Assembly: GCA_030159075.1 (NCBI GenBank)
Contig: BROG01000048.1
Coordinates: 248,001 to 312,000 of the forward strand
Reading direction: 5' to 3'
DNA from: Atrina japonica
Lineage: Eukaryota > Mollusca > Bivalvia > Pterioida > Pinnidae
Length of the DNA stretch: 64,000 nt
Positions within the stretch are counted from its first letter, which is position 1, and each line of letters begins with the position of its first letter. The notes under the pieces are model-generated. The model saw only the letters and a list, made by a program, of their open reading frames with translations. It was not told the origin of the DNA and searched no databases. Below, one piece after another: positions 1 through 12,679 of the stretch. Made by a program: the position numbers and the translations under genes.

Positions 1-660
1 CTGACAAGTTCTGTAAATGATACAGAGGAATGAGGCAGACAAGTTCTGTAAATGATACAGAGGAGTAAGACTGACAAGTTCTGTAGATGATACAGGGAAA
101 TAAGTCTGACAAGTTCTGTAAATGCTAAAGGGGAATAAGTCTGACAAGTTCTGTAAATGCTACAGAGGAATAAGACAGCCCGATTAAATGATACAATGGA
201 AGTCTGACAAGTTCTGTAAATGCTACAGGGGAATAAGACTGACAAGTTCTGTAAATGCTACAGAGGAATAAGACAAATAAATTCTGTAAATGATACAGAG
301 GGATGTGACAGTGTGACAAATTCAGTAAAAGACAATAGAAAGAGACAGGCAAATGGGTTCTGTAATATTAGGAAACATGATATAGAAATGATAAACTGAG
401 GGAAAAGACAGACCTACAAGTCCTGTAACAATAAGGAACCGTGAACAAGTTCTGGAAATAATACAGATAAAGGATACAGATACAGAAGTTCAGTAACCCT
501 CAAATAACTTTAAACAAGTGCACAGATTCTGCAACACTCGAGAACCTTGAAGCCAACAAACAAGTTCAGTAAATAAGACAGAGGAAAGAAAAGGTTTTGT
601 AACAGTAACAAATGTCGACTCACACACGTTCTACAATACAATGCAGTAGATATAATTCTG
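1..660. repeat. 35-bp minisatellite, degenerating rightward
   Basis: Successive units carrying the core acaagttctgtaaatgatac repeat every 35 bp from the window edge to about base 310. After that only the core aagttctgtaa recurs at irregular spacing, to about 610. Unit variants differ at aatgATac versus aatgCTac and at the run after acag. The array probably continues beyond the left edge. The open frame on the minus strand here is a product of the repeat, not a gene. Confidence 0.9.
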
Positions 661-895
661 ATTCTGGTCCAGTAAGAGGGTCATTTGGTCAGTGTTACTC
701 AAAACTACTTTATGAACAGATAAATTTATACCCTAATTGAAAATATCATAATATCACATAGATGAAATAATCTAAGTAGAATATTGCTCTATTTCTCCAT
801 GAAATAATAATTTGTCTTTTGATACACTATGTCAATAACTCCTGATCACATATTAAATATATGAAGACAATTTAAATACAGCAGAAAATTAATAA

Positions 896-1640
896 AGATA
901 TTATCATCTTATTCTTGAGTTCACAATAAGCTGATCTATTCTTGAGTTCAGAATAACTTGATCTTATTCTTGAATGAGTTCACAATGCGATAATCTTAAC
1001 TTCCTCTTCACAATGATTTGATCTTATTCTTCCATTCACAATTAGCTACTCTTTTTGAGTTCACTATAAGCTAATCTTATTCATCTATTCTCATTGAGCT
1101 AATCTTATCCTTGTATTCACACTGAGCTTGATTTTATACTCATGTTCTCAATGAGCTAATCTTATCTTTGTATTCACACTGAGCTTGATTTTATACTCAT
1201 GTTCACACTGAGCTTGATTTTATACTCATGTTCTCAATGAGCTAATTTTATCCTTGTATTCACACTGAGCTTGATTTTATACTCATGTTCTCAATAAGCT
1301 AATCTTATCCTTGTATTCACACTGAGCTTGATTTTATACTTATGTTCTCAATAAGCTAATCTTATCCTTGTAATCACACTGAGCTTGATTTTATACTCAT
1401 GTTCTCAATAAGCTAATCTTATCCTTGTATTCACACTGAGCTTGATTTTATACTTATGTTCTCAATGAGCTGATGGTATCCTTTTGTTTACAATGAGCTT
1501 GATTGTTTTATCATTGTGTTCACACTGAGCTTGATTTTATCCAAGTATTAAAGTTAAGCTTGATATTATACTTTTGTTCACAATGAGCTTGATGTTATCC
1601 CTGTGTTCATGTTAAACTTGATTTTATACTCGTGTTCACA
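896..1640. repeat. Higher-order minisatellite of two 28-29 bp subunits (57-bp dimer)
   Basis: Two related subunits alternate: one around tgagctaatcttatccttgt and one around tgagcttgattttatactca. Each is followed by ttcacac or ttctcaa. Together they form a dimer of about 57 bp that repeats cleanly from about 1093 to 1460. One site, near 1200, has two second-type subunits in a row, breaking the alternation. Outer parts are degenerate monomers. No coding content. Confidence 0.85.
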
Positions 1641-1667
1641 TTATGCTTGCACAAACTCTGACAGATG

Positions 1668-1865
1668 TCAGTAATGGATCATCACTTCAGAATTCATACA
1701 CTGATCATTAGCTGTACACTGAACTCCGAGGCTGCCAAACAGTCTTGCAATATAAAGTCTTAAACAAATGCAGGGCTGCAGATTATTGAAGTGTGTAACT
1801 CCTTTGAACAACATTCCTTGTATATAATTATTTGTTTCTGCATTGAACCATATCTTCATAGACAT
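1668..1865 (-). other. Open frame with a cysteine-containing tail, possible exon
   Basis: A 65-codon minus-strand frame starting at Met and ending in TGA. The C-terminal part reads FGSLGVQCTANDQCMNSE, and the CTANDQC spacing resembles the start of EB-type cysteine modules seen in many mollusc extracellular proteins. Only two of the expected cysteines are present before the stop, and there is no convincing acceptor or neighbouring exon. It may be a decayed exon or chance. The function is not assigned. Confidence 0.15.
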
Positions 1866-1869
1866 TGAA

Positions 1870-2235
1870 AAAATAACATCTAGCTGACATTTTGTATAGA
1901 AGTATCTGAACTGTGTTACACATCACCCAAAGTACATGTCAAAACTCTCTTAACTATGAGCCATCTAGTCAGAAATGATTTGCCAATAAAAACTATACAT
2001 ATATATAAAAACCAAACATGATAACCATACCTTTAGGCAGTATAGGAGTGCAAAACAATAAAATCATTACATATTCAATTGCAAAGTCCCCTATGAATTC
2101 AGCGAATGCCAACAACATTCAAACAAGACAATATTTAATTAATGTTGCTGATTACTAAAAAATATTTGAATAAATTTGTATCAAATAACAATAAATTTGT
2201 ATTGGCAGTCTACAAGCAATATGATATGCAAAACA
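1870..2235. other. Unique AT-rich sequence
   Basis: No coding frame, repeat or RNA gene seen. Confidence 0.6.
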
Positions 2236-2247
2236 CACACACAAACA

Positions 2248-2328
<81 letters not shown>
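2236..2328. repeat. (CA)n(TA)n compound microsatellite
   Basis: An uninterrupted CA run of roughly 40 bp passes straight into a TA run of about 50 bp. The threonine/histidine and isoleucine/tyrosine runs in overlapping frames come from this. Confidence 0.98.
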
Positions 2329-2330
<2 letters not shown>

Positions 2331-2525
2331 ACTGCTATTCTATGGAAAAGAAAAAATATTTAAAGTAAGAAGAAAGTAACCTTCATTTGTCTTCAATTTA
2401 TACCACTCACAGAAATATATACTTATACCCAGATTTTGATGTACTAAATTACAGATGTGATTATGTACTGGTGTCACAAAATCTAACCCAAGTTATGGGT
2501 TGATGATAATGTAAGATCCTAAATG

Positions 2526-3050
2526 ACTTAAGGACCATTGGTTGATGCCATCTTTATTTTCTACAATGAATTATGAACCAAAAACATTTATTAATACAAA
2601 CTGAATAACATGCAAAGAATTATGGACTAAAGTCATGCTGATTTGATGCCAACTTTACTGCCTACGAGGAATTATGGTCCCAAACCATGGATTAATGACA
2701 ACTGTAATGCCTACAATTAATTATAGACCTAAGTCATGGATGAATGGCATTCATTGCCTGCAATGAATTATAAACAAAATCAATGATGGGTTAATTATGC
2801 CATTTTTATTGCTTATAGGAATTATTATCTAAACTAAGGATTTAATACCAACTGTACTGACTTCAAGGTATTATGGTCCCAAGTCATGGGCTAATACCAG
2901 CTTTACTGCCTACAAGGAACTATGGACCCTAGCCATGGGCTAATACCAACTGTACTGACTTCAAAGAATTATGGTCCCAACCCATGAGCTAATACCAAAT
3001 GTACGCTAATACCAAATGTACTGCCTTCAAGGAATTGTGGTCCTGTATTT
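2526..3050. repeat. Diverged tandem repeat, about 53-bp unit
   Basis: About ten units share the order ggaattatggtcccaa, then catgggctaataccaact, then gtactgcctacaa. Left units are strongly diverged; the right ones (2850-3040) are close copies, with a partial duplication of gctaataccaaatgta near 3005. No coding potential. Confidence 0.8.
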
Positions 3051-3235
3051 TCCATGGTCTCTCAATAGAGGTTTCATTCAAAAAACTATCCGACCAAGAG
3101 GTTTTCAGAATGTGGTCTCACAAGACAGGTGGTCTTTCATGAGAGTGGTCCTCCAAGACAGGTTGCATTGTCCCAATAGAGACTTTATGGACCTCAGTTT
3201 TAGATTCTTTGATTCTTTCTCTTGAAGACAGCATT
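3045..3235 (-). repeat. Fragment with repeated 'aaacctc ... gaccac' motifs
   Basis: Read on the minus strand, this stretch repeats aacctgtcttggaggaccac, gaaagaccacctgtcttg and gaaacctctattgagagacc. The vocabulary resembles the TIR elements at 15925-16106 and 42226-42434. No clean terminal inverted repeat is found here, so relation to that family is an inference. Confidence 0.35.
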
Positions 3236-3239
3236 GTGA

Positions 3240-6165
3240 CTGACAACAATTTAAAATATTCTGGGCTACTTTTAAACTAGGGACAATTAAGCACAACTAG
3301 ATGATTTAATGTCATTTTATTTTCCTTGCCTCCAGTATAACTCAGAATTCCACAAAATAAGTGAATGATACACACCATGGATAAGTTACATTAGTACATG
3401 ATTGTAACATCCCTAGCAACTTCTATACATCAATACAAATTAATAATTAATTAAATGATGCTTACTGCAGTGAAACAAAATGTTATCCCAAAACAATATA
3501 AAAGACCATTTTCCTGTAAAATCATGATGGAGCTATGTCATTATGAGTATAGATTTTCTAAACTATTCACATCAAAATAACATGAATTAATGTGAATATA
3601 GTGATATTAATGATACGTTTGTAGTTGGACTGTCCTTAAATATCAATTACATGCTTTCATAGCTCTGACATACATGTAGTACACAAAAGTTAGACTACAA
3701 TACTGTTACCATAGAAACTCATACACAAACATGTCACTCAAGATCCTCAAAATGATTTGTCATCAAAAGGTTTTTTTTTAGTTAATGGTTCCCACAGTAG
3801 TGTTTTACTTTACTGTTCTTCTTCTGAGTTGCTACATATTATAGGTCAGTGAAATGTCAATAAGTCAAAACAAGAATACAAAGTGTAATTACTAATTCTG
3901 ACATCACAAAATGTACCCAATACTCCAGTTCAAACTAACTTTTTATGATTTTAAATGGATTTATGCTGCATCTTGACATTTTTGTATATGTATATTGGCA
4001 AACAAAGAATGATCACAATTATTGCTCATTTGAAGAAAACTTTAAAAATGTTTAAAAATTAAGTTAATAAAGTATTTTTCATTTTTAAAGGGGAAAATCA
4101 TAAACTTGATCCAATTTTTGGTGTGAATGAAAGCAATAACCAATGTGCTCCCTAGTCAGTTACATCAAGAAGTTTAATGAACAAGTAAAGAGAAAAATGA
4201 TCAAATCAAAGCTTGAGTAATTAGCCAATTTGGTGACTCTGGGTCATGAAACCTATCTACTAATCTATCTACTCTTATTCATAGAGTGGATTCTTCTTGA
4301 AGATTTTAATATATTCAAACAGAAATGCTATATTTTGTTCAGAAGCAAAATTTCATTATGGCATGCCAAAATCATAAAAATGAGTTAAAACTAGATTTTC
4401 TCAAATAATCATAGTATTTCTCTGATTAAGCTCTCTTAAATGCATATTTAGTGGAAAACTATGTTTAACTAGAGAAAGATAATGTTTAACCAAGAAAATC
4501 TAGAACAACCTTACCAATGTGATTTGGGTATGCTGTCTTGTATTCATTTTTTTTTTCAGAAATAAAATATCACAAATCAACATGACATATATATCTTCAG
4601 TGTAAACATTAAAAATTGCAAATTTCCAATATGAGTAACTGACCTAAGCTTATACCCCTTTTGGTCATACTAGTATTTCCACTTGTATCATGATGATACA
4701 AAGAATCAGGACCTATTAGGGATCACATCTATACAAACTGTATGTCACACAACTTTAATTGGCCTTGAAATATCATTCAAAATTTCCATTGGTGTTTATG
4801 GTGAATATTATCTGAACTGACAGCAAATTTTCAATTTTTCACTTGGGAACATAAATTCCAATAGTTGCTTTCATAATATTGATTCAAATGGTCTGTTATT
4901 GAGAAGTATCAAGCTTGACTCTTTTTAAACTTTTTAAGGCTATGTCATACTGCTTGGTGACAGATTATACATCTGTCAGTATAAATGAACTTTTGTTTTC
5001 ATGTGTCCTAGACATTTTCTTGGAAGGGGATCTTTCTCATAATTCTAAAACAATTTGCATTTCTATCATAAGATATTTCTAATCACTTAAATAATTTCCT
5101 TGCCTTCTTTAAAAAATTACATCCCTGAAGATGAACAGAGATAAAAAGAGCTATACTGTGACTCCTTTAAATCAACTATTTTAAAAACATGCAGAAAACT
5201 GCCAATGACATTTTAATTACTTTAAGATAATTTGTTTTAAGTCAGTTTAATTATGTTCAAGTAATTAGCAAAAACATAAGGTAAGGAAAAATAAAAAAAT
5301 AACTAATGTACCAGTACCAGAAAATGTGTGAACATAAACCTTTAAAGAACTCAAAAATTGCACATTTATACCATCCTAAACAATTGAACAGTTACTCCCG
5401 GGGGGCAGGCAGCCAGATTTTATGGTAGAGTAGAAAATCTTATTTTTTTAGTCAAGGAAAAGACCAGCCATCTTTTGCAAGTTATTTAAGAATGTTCCCA
5501 CTATATCAGATTAGGCATAACAGCGTGGCTAGAACCAGCAATGACTACAGGTAAGTAACGTCATAATTTAAAGGGTGATGCTCTAATCACTTGGAAAGGT
5601 TAAATTTCAGACACTAAGTTACCAAAATAATATCACAGATTTAGTGTTTTCATATGAACATATGCCTGTTTGTTATGTTTGCACTTTTTGTATGTTGATT
5701 TTTAAAGATTTAAAAAGCTTAAATGTATGTTTTACTACATGTATATGTGTATGAATGATATATATCGACTATAAAAAAATTTATTTCATTTTTATTTCAT
5801 TTGAATATATCAATTTTGTTTTCATTTCATTCAGTCATTCTTAAATAACTGCCATTTAAAATTCAACCAATCAGAAGTAACAATTGACTTTAGCAGTCAC
5901 AGTTCTTGGCTAAATAACACTAAACATTTTCTCTTTATTTACAAGACTATTCTCTCATGATTAGTTTCAAATTCTTAAAAAGAATTCAGATAATGTACAA
6001 CCTCAATACATTTTTTTACTTTCAGAGGTAGTTATGTTAACTTTCAGTTATGTCTGAAATTCATAAAAATTGTACCCTTATAGGTACCATCTGTTAAGAT
6101 ATTTGATCTCAATTTGTCAAAATTTAATCTAAAACTATAGTTAGTCTATTAAACACCAATTACCT
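3240..6165. other. Unique AT-rich non-coding stretch
   Basis: Nearly 3 kb with frequent stops in all frames, no tandem array and no recognisable transposon ends. A short C/G run (cccggggggc) sits near 5400. No host exon can be supported. Confidence 0.6.
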
Positions 6166-6667
6166 TTTCTCTGTCAGCGTTTTCCCTGGGATTTTCAAAT
6201 GAGGAGTCCATGGACTCCCACAACTACAAAATTAGGAGTCCATTTGGTAATTTAGGAGTCCATTTGCAGTCTACTTCAATTCGACAAGAATTAAACTGAA
6301 TGTCAAATGTTCACTTTTGTTGATAATTACTGACATCCCTATAGGGAAAATATCAAGAGTACATGTGGAGCATTTATTTTCTGATCATAATTTAATCATG
6401 TCGCAATATATAATTATTGTATACATACATGTACTATAGATTAAAGATTTATAAGAAATTCACTAAAATATAGTTGTTTTAACGACATTTGAAATCATAT
6501 GGAAAATTTATTTTAATTTATTTTAATTTATTTTTAAATTTGTGTAAATAAATCATTTTATATAACTATCATTAGTATTTTCATTATTATTTTTTAATTT
6601 CCATAATTCACATGAAAGTCGGGTTTGGTATCCCTTCTTTAATTTATACTTCATGAAGTACCCATAA

Positions 6668-7112
6668 GAAGAGACACCACCAAATATTTTCACATAGGCC
6701 TCAATGCTAATTAACAAAACTTCAGGTTACTGTTACTCCCATGTTTATTAGATTTGGGTCAAATCAGTACCCTGTGCTGAAAGATCAATATTTTTGATAA
6801 CAAAAGTATAGGTTGCCATTGCATTTCTACTTCAAATTTTCACTTGTTTACAACTCGTAGTATTCTGCACCAAAGGAAAATATCTATTCTCATCTGACCC
6901 CTCCCTTTAAATTTTCAACCGTCAACCCTATAATTTGCAAAGTATTACTAATATTCATATATTTTTTTATCACCTTAATTTCACTTATTAATGGCAAAAC
7001 TAATTTTTTCATTTAATGACCAATCAGATAGCTGGGCTCATTTTACTCTCCGCACAACTTTGGGTGTCCAAAATGTCTGCGCCCATGTTGTAAACAAAGC
7101 AGCTGTTTTTCC
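6668..7112 (+). repeat. 450-bp dispersed repeat, copy 1
   Basis: Starts gaagagacaccacc and ends gcagctgtttttcc. It matches copies at 9104-9554 and 12680-13138 almost throughout, including aaagatcaatatttttgat and caaaatgtctgcgcccatgt. The ends form an imperfect inverted repeat (GGACAGACACCACC in other copies against GGAAAAACACCAGC). It is preceded by ATAA and followed by TATA. An overlapping 98-codon frame (6991-7287) is not conserved in the other copies and is not a gene. Confidence 0.85.
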
Positions 7113-9103
7113 TATAGATTTATCCAAAACATTGCCAAAAATGGTCATTTTGCATTTTTTGGAAATCTCATTAACTGTACACCAAGCCCCCTTAATAATG
7201 AGGGTGGGACCCAACCTGAAGAGAGACGCAGTCTATAATGTGTCATACCCCTACTTCTCAATTCCATTCATTGATATTAACAAATAAATGCATTAAATGA
7301 AGAAGTTGTCTGTTTTTCTTTCATGATTTCCATTCAGAATTGTCTGAAATACACATACTTTGTTAGTTTTAATAATTTCATACAATTATTTACCAATATT
7401 GACCATGATGTCAAATAAGGGTAGACGGTACCCCTTAATACTGGAAAAAGTGACAAAATATACCATTTTCCTCACAAAAACAAATTTGGGTCATTTCTTG
7501 ATGAGCTTTGAACCATTTAGTCACCAGAAGTAAAGAAGGATTTCTGAAGATTACTTAAAAGTAAACTATGTCATTTCAGATGTCATCAAATTGTTTTTAT
7601 TGACAAGGAATGAAGTGCACCCTTAATAAAAGTGTAAAACTCCTGGGAGGGGGTACCCTTTAATACAACACATTTCATTAGACTTATTGTGTTAATTCAT
7701 ATAAAATATTTATGCAATCATTTTCAGACATGTCCATTTTTTGTTTCATCCCTCAATTACAGTCTCATGATGTAACTAATTATATCCAACGGGCAGATAA
7801 CAGAGTCTGAATTTAACGTGACCAACACTTATAGGGTGCAAAATGCTTGTGAAATTGCTTTTTAAAGAGGATGACATATTTAGTTCTGTTCCAAATGAAA
7901 AACTTAGTATGATTTTAATTATACTAAGTTTTTAAAGTGGTAAATGTCAATATCATGTGTTAATTTTTGTCTGATATGGACCTAAGAGAGTGTTCAGTGA
8001 TATTTGCTGAAGGGGGATTTAAGTAATTTAAACAAAAATGCATGACTAAAATTAACAAAAACTTATGAAAACCTGCAACCTGAATGCATATTAGATGATT
8101 AAATACAGAAAAAAATTATAATTGATACTTGATAAGTATTTTTACAGGTAAGTGAGTATGATAATTAGATAAAAATCACTTTTTGGACAATATTTCCTGG
8201 ATTTAAGAAATTGAAAATTCCTTCTACAGGTTAAAATGTTGATAGATTATGTAAAACTGTTAAAACACTCTATTCCAAAAGATTTTGTTATTTACAAATT
8301 ATCTATGACCCAATTTTAACAAAATATGACCTAACCCCAGTGTGAAAATCCTTGTGTACGGTTCAGCATAAGGGGGGGGGGGGGTGTATTTAACCTCATT
8401 TTACACTGTTTTCACTGTATATAGCGTGATAAATTATTTTATTGAAGGGAGTTAAATACTGAAATGTAGTTTAATGCAATTTTCTGATAGATAAGTTGGT
8501 GCTTACCCTTCACATACAGTACATATATACAGCTAAAGGTACAAAATACACTGCACGATTCTACTGACATGGTCTTATATGGAGAAATTTACCCCCAAAA
8601 GAAAATAATCAACCGATTTTTACATCTCAAAGGTCTTATTTTAATTCAAATGAGTAAAAATTTACAACAGAAACATCATTTCAAAAAAAATTTGTTAAAA
8701 TTGGTCACTATGCATAGCCATAACTACATGAATTTTGATATAAGAACATGTGCATGTTTGTTGGAGGGGGGGGGGGGGGTAATACTTGAATTTTCCCTGT
8801 ACAGATGAAATTTTGACCTATAAATGACAAAAAAATTAGTTCTAGGTGTAATATAAAACGTGGGTAAATTCAACAGGATCTTGATATCCAATAAATGCAG
8901 AATAATGTGTTTATAGGCAGTACACCTATACATTTTGCACCTTGTGGACCCCTAACAGGTGCTCCATTTCATAGAGACCCTCAAATCTGTTTAAAAGTAT
9001 GAATAAAAGTGAATGAATTGCGACTTAGGTGATAAAAATGGGAGAAATAACTCATTTCAAGGCTTCATCCAGCCTACATGTGTAAAATGTGCATTTCTCT
9101 ATA
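7113..9103. other. Non-coding interior between two 450-bp repeats
   Basis: About 2 kb bounded by TATA on both sides, next to repeat copies 1 and 2. It holds no recognisable transposase, gag or RT frame, and no obvious tRNA primer site or polypurine tract at its ends. Two long G tracts lie at 8372-8384 and 8766-8779. Local repetition of 'gggtacccnttaata' occurs near 7425, 7620 and 7650. Confidence 0.6.
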
Positions 9104-9554
9104 GGACAGACACCACCAAATATTTTCACATAGGCCTCAATGCTAATTTAGAAAACTTCAGGTCACTGTCACTCCCATGTTTAATTAGATTTGGGTCAAA
9201 TCAGTACCCTGTGCTGAAAGATCAATATTTTTGATAACAAAATATGCAATCAAAAGTATAGGTTGCCGTTGCATTTCTACTTCAAATTTTCACTTGTTTA
9301 CAACTCGTAGTATTCTGCACCAAAGGAAAATATCTATTCTCATCTGACCCCTCCCTTTAAATTTTCAACCATCAACCCTATAATTTGCAAAGTATTACTA
9401 ATATTCATATATTTTTTTTATCACCTTAATTTCACTTATTAATGGCAAAACTAATTTTTTCATTTAATGACCAATCAGATAGCTTTACTCTCCGCACAAC
9501 TTTGGGTGTCCAAAATGTCTGCGCCCATGTTGTAAACAAAGCAGCTGTTTTTCC
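9104..9554 (+). repeat. 450-bp dispersed repeat, copy 2
   Basis: Begins ggacagacaccaccaaatat and ends gcagctgtttttcc. It is preceded by TATA and followed by ATAA. It is nearly identical to copy 1 apart from small indels, for example an extra atatgcaatc segment near 9242 and loss of gggctcatt near 9483. With copy 1 it brackets the 2-kb interior in direct orientation. Confidence 0.85.
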
Positions 9555-9880
9555 ATAAAGTGATGAACGATGTTGTCTTGTTGATTCTAGATCTATATTA
9601 AAGGTAAAGATTTTACTGTTTTTTATAAATAAAATGATGCATTCAGTTTCTTGGTTTTCTTGTGGAATTGCACTAGAACATAAGAATTAAAAATGGACAC
9701 AAAAAAGAAACAAGCTGGTAGAAATAGGTTGCATGCTTGGTTTATTTACCAAAACAATCTCGAAAGACATCAAGTATTTAACGCGTCCACTAAGACGCAA
9801 TAGATCTTATTTTACGCGTCATTTAGGATTTTTATGCATAAATACGCAGAATTTTTACGTCAGGGAAAACCCTGCTCTGT

Positions 9881-10845
9881 GAAATGATACCAAGAGAAAA
9901 TTTACACTCGGGAGTTCAAAAGAAATACTGCTGTATAAATGTATGTACATTTTAGGTGTCATCTAATCTATTCTTCAACTGCAGAAATAAACAGTACAAA
10001 AATCAAATGTCCAATTCATAAATGTCTCCAAAGATTGTAAAATACATGGTAAGGCCAAAATAACCAAAATAGTTCAAAATAAATTTCATGATATATCAAC
10101 AATTAATGTAGTGAAGTTTTCAAATCTTAATTTCTTTTTCACAGAATGACTGTCAATTTGCTCATAAGTATAAACAACATTTATCAAAATATGGTAGATT
10201 GATTTGTTCTTATGTTTCATGCTCTCTCTCTATGGTACACTGAATGGAAGACTGAGTACTTAATCTAGAAAGCTTTATGATAATGTTATGTATCACCAGA
10301 GAGATATTAAGGTTTACTTAACATTGTTCTCCCTTGGAAAAAAGTTAATACAAATATTTATATGCTGCAGCAGGTGCCATGCCTCATTATATCAGTAGGA
10401 GATCGTTTATTGCTATTGTCAGACTCTGTCAATAACTTTATGCTTAGCCAGATGCATCATAATTACAAAACTTGTATCACTTCATTTTCCTCTGAGACTT
10501 TTTCAAGTTTCCTGACTCAACAGCAAAATGAATAATTGAAAACAAGTGAGAAGTGCAATGAAACTTATCTGAATGAAACTGGTAATAACAGAAATTAATG
10601 TTCATGTAAGACATTTAAATGGAATTGTAACCAGCTCTATATGACACAAAATGTTGAAAATAAACCAGCACCAGGACAGAATTCTTTGCCTAAAATCATA
10701 CTAGTTCTGATTACTGTCTCCCATCAATTTGAAAGTTGTTTTTTGTTTTAGTACTTTGCAAGTCAAAGTTCCTTTTATTCATTCATTCCCCAAATAATAT
10801 TAAACTTTTGAACACTCTGTTGATATTCTAAAATAATGATAACTG
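9881..10845. other. Unique AT-rich sequence
   Basis: No gene, tandem array or transposon terminus seen. Confidence 0.6.
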
Positions 10846-10850
10846 CTAAA

Positions 10851-11115
10851 GACCTTCAGACATTTAGTGGTAAGAGTGTTTGCCTAAAAGGGGAAGGTCC
10901 CATGTTCCTTGACCTGAAGCATCATCATACCTTAAATCTCTTGAATAATGTTGCAGAGATTATCTAAAGTTCTTTGAACATAAGGCTTAGGCCAGGCAAT
11001 CAGTGCAAAAAGTTAAAGTCACAGGTTTCTCAGATGAGATATTATACCCAGGTCCCATGGCACTACATGTGTGTCACATTTAAAGAACCATCACTGTATA
11101 ATGGCATACATCCAT
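10851..11115 (+). mobile_element. Degenerate tRNA-derived SINE
   Basis: A decayed tRNA-like head (agtggtaagagtgtttgcct, then aaggtcccatgttcc as a remnant B box) is followed by atgagatattatacccaggt and cccatggcactacatgtgtg. The latter match in order the body of the intact SINE at 33241-33537 (gatgagacagt...gaggtcccgtgtcac...gttaaagaaccctcactct). The tail and target duplication are not recognisable. Old copy. Confidence 0.55.
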
Positions 11116-12264
11116 AGGACAAGTCAAGATTTGTATCACTAAACACCTACCATATTCAACCCATTAAGCACCCATGTTCCTATAAGTGCTCCTCCCCCCC
11201 CCCTTTTTTTTTTCATACGATCGAGAATCTTTCCTAGCTGACAAGGAGATGTGGACCTGAAAAACAGTAAGTAACACTTTATCTGTAGCCCCCACCCCCT
11301 ACTCCTAACAGCAGAATTATGTTGATAGTTGTCCTAGGTAATAACTACAAAAACTTTACCACTGTGCATTATGAAATAGTAAATGTTTTATGTCAATTTG
11401 ACAATTAATTGGTTCCACTAAGCACTTATCCCTTTTCCCTGATTTTTGTAGTGCCCTGGGCGCTTAATGAGTCGAATACAGTAATACCGGTATATATAGT
11501 TGGTGAGGTCAATTCTGTATTAGTAAAAGATTTTGGCTTGGTGCCAGTAATATATTTTGGCTGGGTGTCAAAACAACAGTAAAAAAATCCATACATTTTT
11601 TTTATTGTGGTAAATGGCCAATTATTATTAGCTATGATACAAAACTAATATTTGACTGTCAAATCTGAGGATCTGGGTAACATTGTATTATGGCCAAGAT
11701 GAATTGATAAAATCTCAATGATGTAAAATGTTGAAATACGATTAATGATCCAATTATTTTCTACTTTATATAACATTATCAATAATGCATGCAAAAATAC
11801 ACTTAAATATTTTCCATGTTGATTAGAACTGTCTGCATAAAAATTTATAAAAAATGAGAAAGTACTAATTAATTTCTGTGTATTAACTTAAAATACAGTT
11901 TGAGAAATGTTATCTTCTAGATGAGATTATAGATACTGACAAGAATTGTAAATGATTATAGTGGCCTTACAAACTCTATAGTTATGTCTGAAAATAAAAC
12001 CTTATCACATGTGCTGTAACTTTGGTTAGCAAAATTATTGTCCTTTAACATTTTATTGCAATGATTTGCAAATTGTTGTACTGCCTAAAGTTCTGAAACA
12101 CAGAAAAAGGCAAACATGTTAACTATAGGGCATTTATTACCCTCCAAGCACATTATCATACTATGAGCTTATACTTTTATCCTTCATTTATATATTCTAG
12201 GAATCTTTTACTCATTCTTTATATAATAAGTATTAACCAGTAATATTGGTATCTGCCTGACAAC
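11116..12264. other. Unique AT-rich sequence
   Basis: Only homopolymer runs of C and T near 11190-11212 stand out. Nothing coding. Confidence 0.6.
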
Positions 12265-12450
12265 ATTTGATATGAGGATGCATACTCCTCCATAACACCT
12301 GATCCCACCTCTAGATTTCCAAAGGTCTGTGTTCACTACATTTGTACATTGTCTCTTAAAAAATCCTTAGCCCATTGGTTTAACATTTGTAAACTTCAAT
12401 TTAAATTTAACAACATATTGTGCAACTGGGTCCTGAAGATTAATACTTTG
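12265..12450 (-). repeat. Fragment of the Penelope-associated repeat
   Basis: Contains gatgcatactcctccataa, cacctgatcccacctctaga and, further on, tcctgaagattaatacttt. These match 59165-59320 in the same order, and the reverse complements of 56450-56830, 58385-58800 and 60160-60720. It is 40 kb away from the rest of the family in this window. Confidence 0.6.
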
Positions 12451-12679
12451 TTACTTCTGTGATTTTTATATTTTCTCATAATATAGGTACCTTCCTGACA
12501 ACATTTCTTATGAGATTTTTTCACTTTCCCTGTATATTTTTACACTCACAATGTAATTTTTTAAGTTTATACCAATGCGATAACTTTGTTTAACTGTGAT
12601 AATTGTTTTCCTGGTTATTAAAATGTTGTTTAGAACTTCTCATTCACATCATCAGTCAAGGGAGACAAATGTGACTGTC

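Larger units (their letters stand above)
6175..9874. mobile_element. hAT-like TIR element, interrupted by a nested block
   Basis: The left end begins CAGCGTTTTCCCTGG and the right end is CAGGGAAAACCCTG, whose reverse complement CAGGGTTTTCCCTG matches with one mismatch in 14. The same six bases CTCTGT flank both sides (6169-6174 and 9875-9880). CAG-initiated inverted ends are typical of hAT elements, although hAT usually duplicates 8 bp. Inside the right end, gcg/acgcg motifs recur as possible transposase sites; inside the left end aggagtccat recurs. Removing the nested block (6668-9554 plus one ATAA) leaves an element of about 0.8 kb with no transposase. Classification is inferred. Confidence 0.55.

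Noticed and set aside
6991..7287. 98-codon frame
   Set aside because: Starts inside a dispersed repeat and runs out of it; the frame is not kept in the other two copies.
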